From NCBI RefSeq assembly GCF_024128855.1, contig NZ_JAMYDV010000023.1, positions 1 through 44,213 on the forward strand: a stretch of 44,213 nt of DNA. The letters run 5' to 3'. The notes beneath the pieces were generated by a model. That model had not been told where the DNA came from. It searched no databases and saw nothing but the letters and a program-made list of their open reading frames with translations. Positions 42,990 through 44,213 of the stretch are shown here, one piece after another. This DNA comes from Rhodovulum tesquicola (lineage in GTDB: Bacteria > Pseudomonadota > Alphaproteobacteria > Rhodobacterales > Rhodobacteraceae). Each line of letters opens with the position of its first letter. Position 1 is the stretch's first letter. The position numbers were made by a program, and so were the translations under genes.

Positions 42990-43080
42990 GTCGCCACCGG
43001 GGCGCGAATCGTTTTGACCGCATGAGGGCGAATCGGCTCTGCTGTCACTGCAACGTCATTCGGGTATGGTGAGAAGCATC

Positions 43081-43956
43081 ATGCAGGATCGAATCGACCC
43101 TCTCATCGAGGAACGCGCGCCGTGGCTCTTTGCCAGCCACCCGTGGAGCGCGCCCGCGCGCCGGATTCTCAACAACGTTCTGGGCTACCCGCGCACGGTG
43201 GCGCTGGGCGAGGTTCTGCAACACCACCCAGCCCCGGTCATCATGGACGAGATGGCCCGCCTTCTGGCGCGTGACCTGCGCGCCAGCGGTCTCGACAATA
43301 TCCCCGCCTCGGGTCCGGCGCTGATCGTGGCAAACCACCCCACCGGTATCGCCGACGGCATCATGCTCTGGAGCCTGTTGCGCGAGCGGCGGCCCGACCT
43401 GTTCTTCTACGCCAATCGCGACATCCTGCGCGTGCTGCCGCAGATGGAAGACATCATCGCCCCCGTCGAATGGCGCGAGGAAAAGCGCAGCCACGCCAAG
43501 ATGCGCGAGACCATGGCCTATACGCGTGATGCGATCGAAAAGGGCCGGATCGGCGTCATCTTCCCCTCGGGGCGGCTCGCGAAGCGGCGCGGGCTTTCGC
43601 TGCATGAACGGCCCTGGATGGCGTCGGCGGCGACGATCGCGCGAAAGTTCGACCTGCCGGTGATTCCGATCAACATCCGGTCGCGCAACTCGGCGGTGTT
43701 CTACCTGTTCGACCTGATCCACCCGACGCTTCGGGACATCACGCTGTTCCACGAGACGCTGAACAAGGACCGCCAGCCCTACCGGATGACGGTCGGCGCG
43801 CCGATCTCGCCGGGCGCGTTGCCGATGCGGTCCGAGGACGGGATCGAGTTGTTGCGCGCCGCGACACTGGCGCTTGGCGGCCGCCACGCGCCCTGTGTCA
43901 GCCTGTTGCAGGTCACCCGTCGTCCCCGCTGGGCGAAGTCGACAGCGCTGGTCTAG
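43081..43956 (+). CDS. Lysophospholipid acyltransferase (PlsC)-like protein
   Basis: A 291-aa protein of the glycerophosphate acyltransferase superfamily: block I NHPTGIADG (catalytic His and Asp), block III-like VIFPSGRLAKRRG (the FPSG variant of FPEG) and block IV-like VIPINI. The His-Asp spacing is H-x5-D, one residue longer than the classic H-x4-D. No signal peptide; probably a peripheral inner-membrane enzyme, substrate unknown. I chose ATG 43081 (MQDRIDPL) because GGTGAG lies 7 bp upstream; ATG 43066 is the alternative. The 130 bp after it (43957-44086) hold no gene I can support. Confidence 0.82.
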   Translation: MQDRIDPLIEERAPWLFASHPWSAPARRILNNVLGYPRTVALGEVLQHHPAPVIMDEMARLLARDLRASGLDNIPASGPALIVANHPTGIADGIMLWSLLRERRPDLFFYANRDILRVLPQMEDIIAPVEWREEKRSHAKMRETMAYTRDAIEKGRIGVIFPSGRLAKRRGLSLHERPWMASAATIARKFDLPVIPINIRSRNSAVFYLFDLIHPTLRDITLFHETLNKDRQPYRMTVGAPISPGALPMRSEDGIELLRAATLALGGRHAPCVSLLQVTRRPRWAKSTALV

Positions 43957-44086
43957 ACCATCGCTTCCCCGGTTCGAGTTCACTGTATCTGACGCCGGGA
44001 GTCGCGCGAGTTCCACGATTCGGAAGCCGCTGCACTCTGGGGGAGAGTCGGGTAAGCAGCGGCGCAAGAATCAGGCCAAGGACCAC

Positions 44087-44213
44087 TGAGGTGGTCCCCA
44101 GAAACTGGACAGTTTGCTAAGCTTGCCGCCGAGGAAGACGAGGACGAACAGCGTGGCTGGCAAACGGAAGAACTACAGCGCGGACTTCAAGGCGAAGGTG
44201 GCGCTTGAAGCCA
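44087..44213 (+). mobile_element. IS3-family insertion sequence, left end (partial), inverted copy
   Basis: Identical to the reverse complement of 1-127, beginning with TGAGGTGGTCCCC and running off the right edge into orfA. The two copies point outward, so they are inverted relative to each other and flank the whole 44 kb. Target-site duplications cannot be checked because the far ends are missing. Confidence 0.8.
44153..44213 (+). CDS. IS3-family transposase OrfA, N-terminal fragment (runs off window)
   Basis: GTG 44153 opens the same 20-residue fragment as at 1-61 (VAGKRKNYSADFKAKVALEA), preceded by GAGGAC. It is cut by the window edge. The GTG start is inferred from the position of the conserved N terminus and lack of an ATG. 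Confidence 0.7.
   Translation, partial: MAGKRKNYSADFKAKVALEA

Noticed and set aside
1-44213. CRISPR array, prophage, integron or restriction-modification defence locus
   Set aside because: No regularly spaced direct repeats, integrase, phage structural or methylase genes were found; apart from the IS ends all genes look like ordinary chromosomal genes.

Overview
This 44.2 kb window is high-GC chromosomal DNA of a photosynthetic alphaproteobacterium, most likely a Rhodobacteraceae purple non-sulfur bacterium of the Rhodobacter/Cereibacter/Rhodovulum type. The clearest sign is a pucBAC cluster for the peripheral LH2 (B800-850) antenna behind a PpsR/CrtJ-type tandem operator. A class II (B12-dependent) ribonucleotide reductase, a proton-translocating transhydrogenase (pntAB), a CbbY-type phosphatase and a photolyase fit the same picture. 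Both ends are the same 127 bp in inverted orientation. Each is the left end of an IS3-family element with the first codons of orfA pointing outward, so the window looks like a whole contig broken at IS copies.

Layout. 1-127: IS end. 254-3910 (-): nrdJ with paired NrdR boxes upstream. 4403-4479 (-): tRNA-Pro(UGG). 4522-6241 (-): DUF192 protein, two-domain cold-shock protein, pdxH. 6342-12306 (+): fabI, gpt, aminotransferase, SurA/PpiD-like foldase, trpE. 12324-17845 (-): tamB and tamA (outer-membrane assembly). 17900-19823 (-): pucC, pucA, pucB. 20213-20539 (+): a small repeat protein divergent from pucB. 20707-21129 (-): ndk. 21260-24384 (+): ABC-F ATPase, MarC protein, retropepsin-like protease. 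24391-24849 (-): holC. 24970-27825 (+): tightly overlapping operon of a degenerate metallo-beta-lactamase-fold protein, thioredoxin-like protein, phosphoglycolate phosphatase and CbbY. 27830-28099 (-): a second protein of the same small repeat family. 28188-29354 (-): M20 amidohydrolase. 29653-30732 (+): YeeE/TsuA-like sulfur transporter. 30665-31951 (-): DUF3422. 32217-35243 (-): pntB, pntA. 35379-35834 (-): ICMT-like membrane protein. 36007-37685 (+): kynureninase and GNAT. 37817-38593 (-): class-I glutamine amidotransferase-like hydrolase. 38619-40333 (-): DUF2256 zinc-ribbon protein and photolyase/cryptochrome. 40431-42989 (+): pepN. 43081-43956 (+): acyltransferase. 44087-44213: IS end.

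Most genes are housekeeping. The most interesting content is a pair of small, unnamed proteins built from 26-27-residue repeats (20213-20539 and 27830-28099). They share an N-terminal motif and repeat pattern, and one is divergent from the LH2 operon. Also notable are a secreted MBL-fold protein that has lost the HxHxDH metal motif but sits in a translationally coupled operon with Rubisco-related phosphatases, and a 3'-end sequence element found twice just after minus-strand genes. No CRISPR array, rRNA gene, prophage or integrase was seen. Start choices and functions come from reading the sequence and remembered family motifs; no searches were run.
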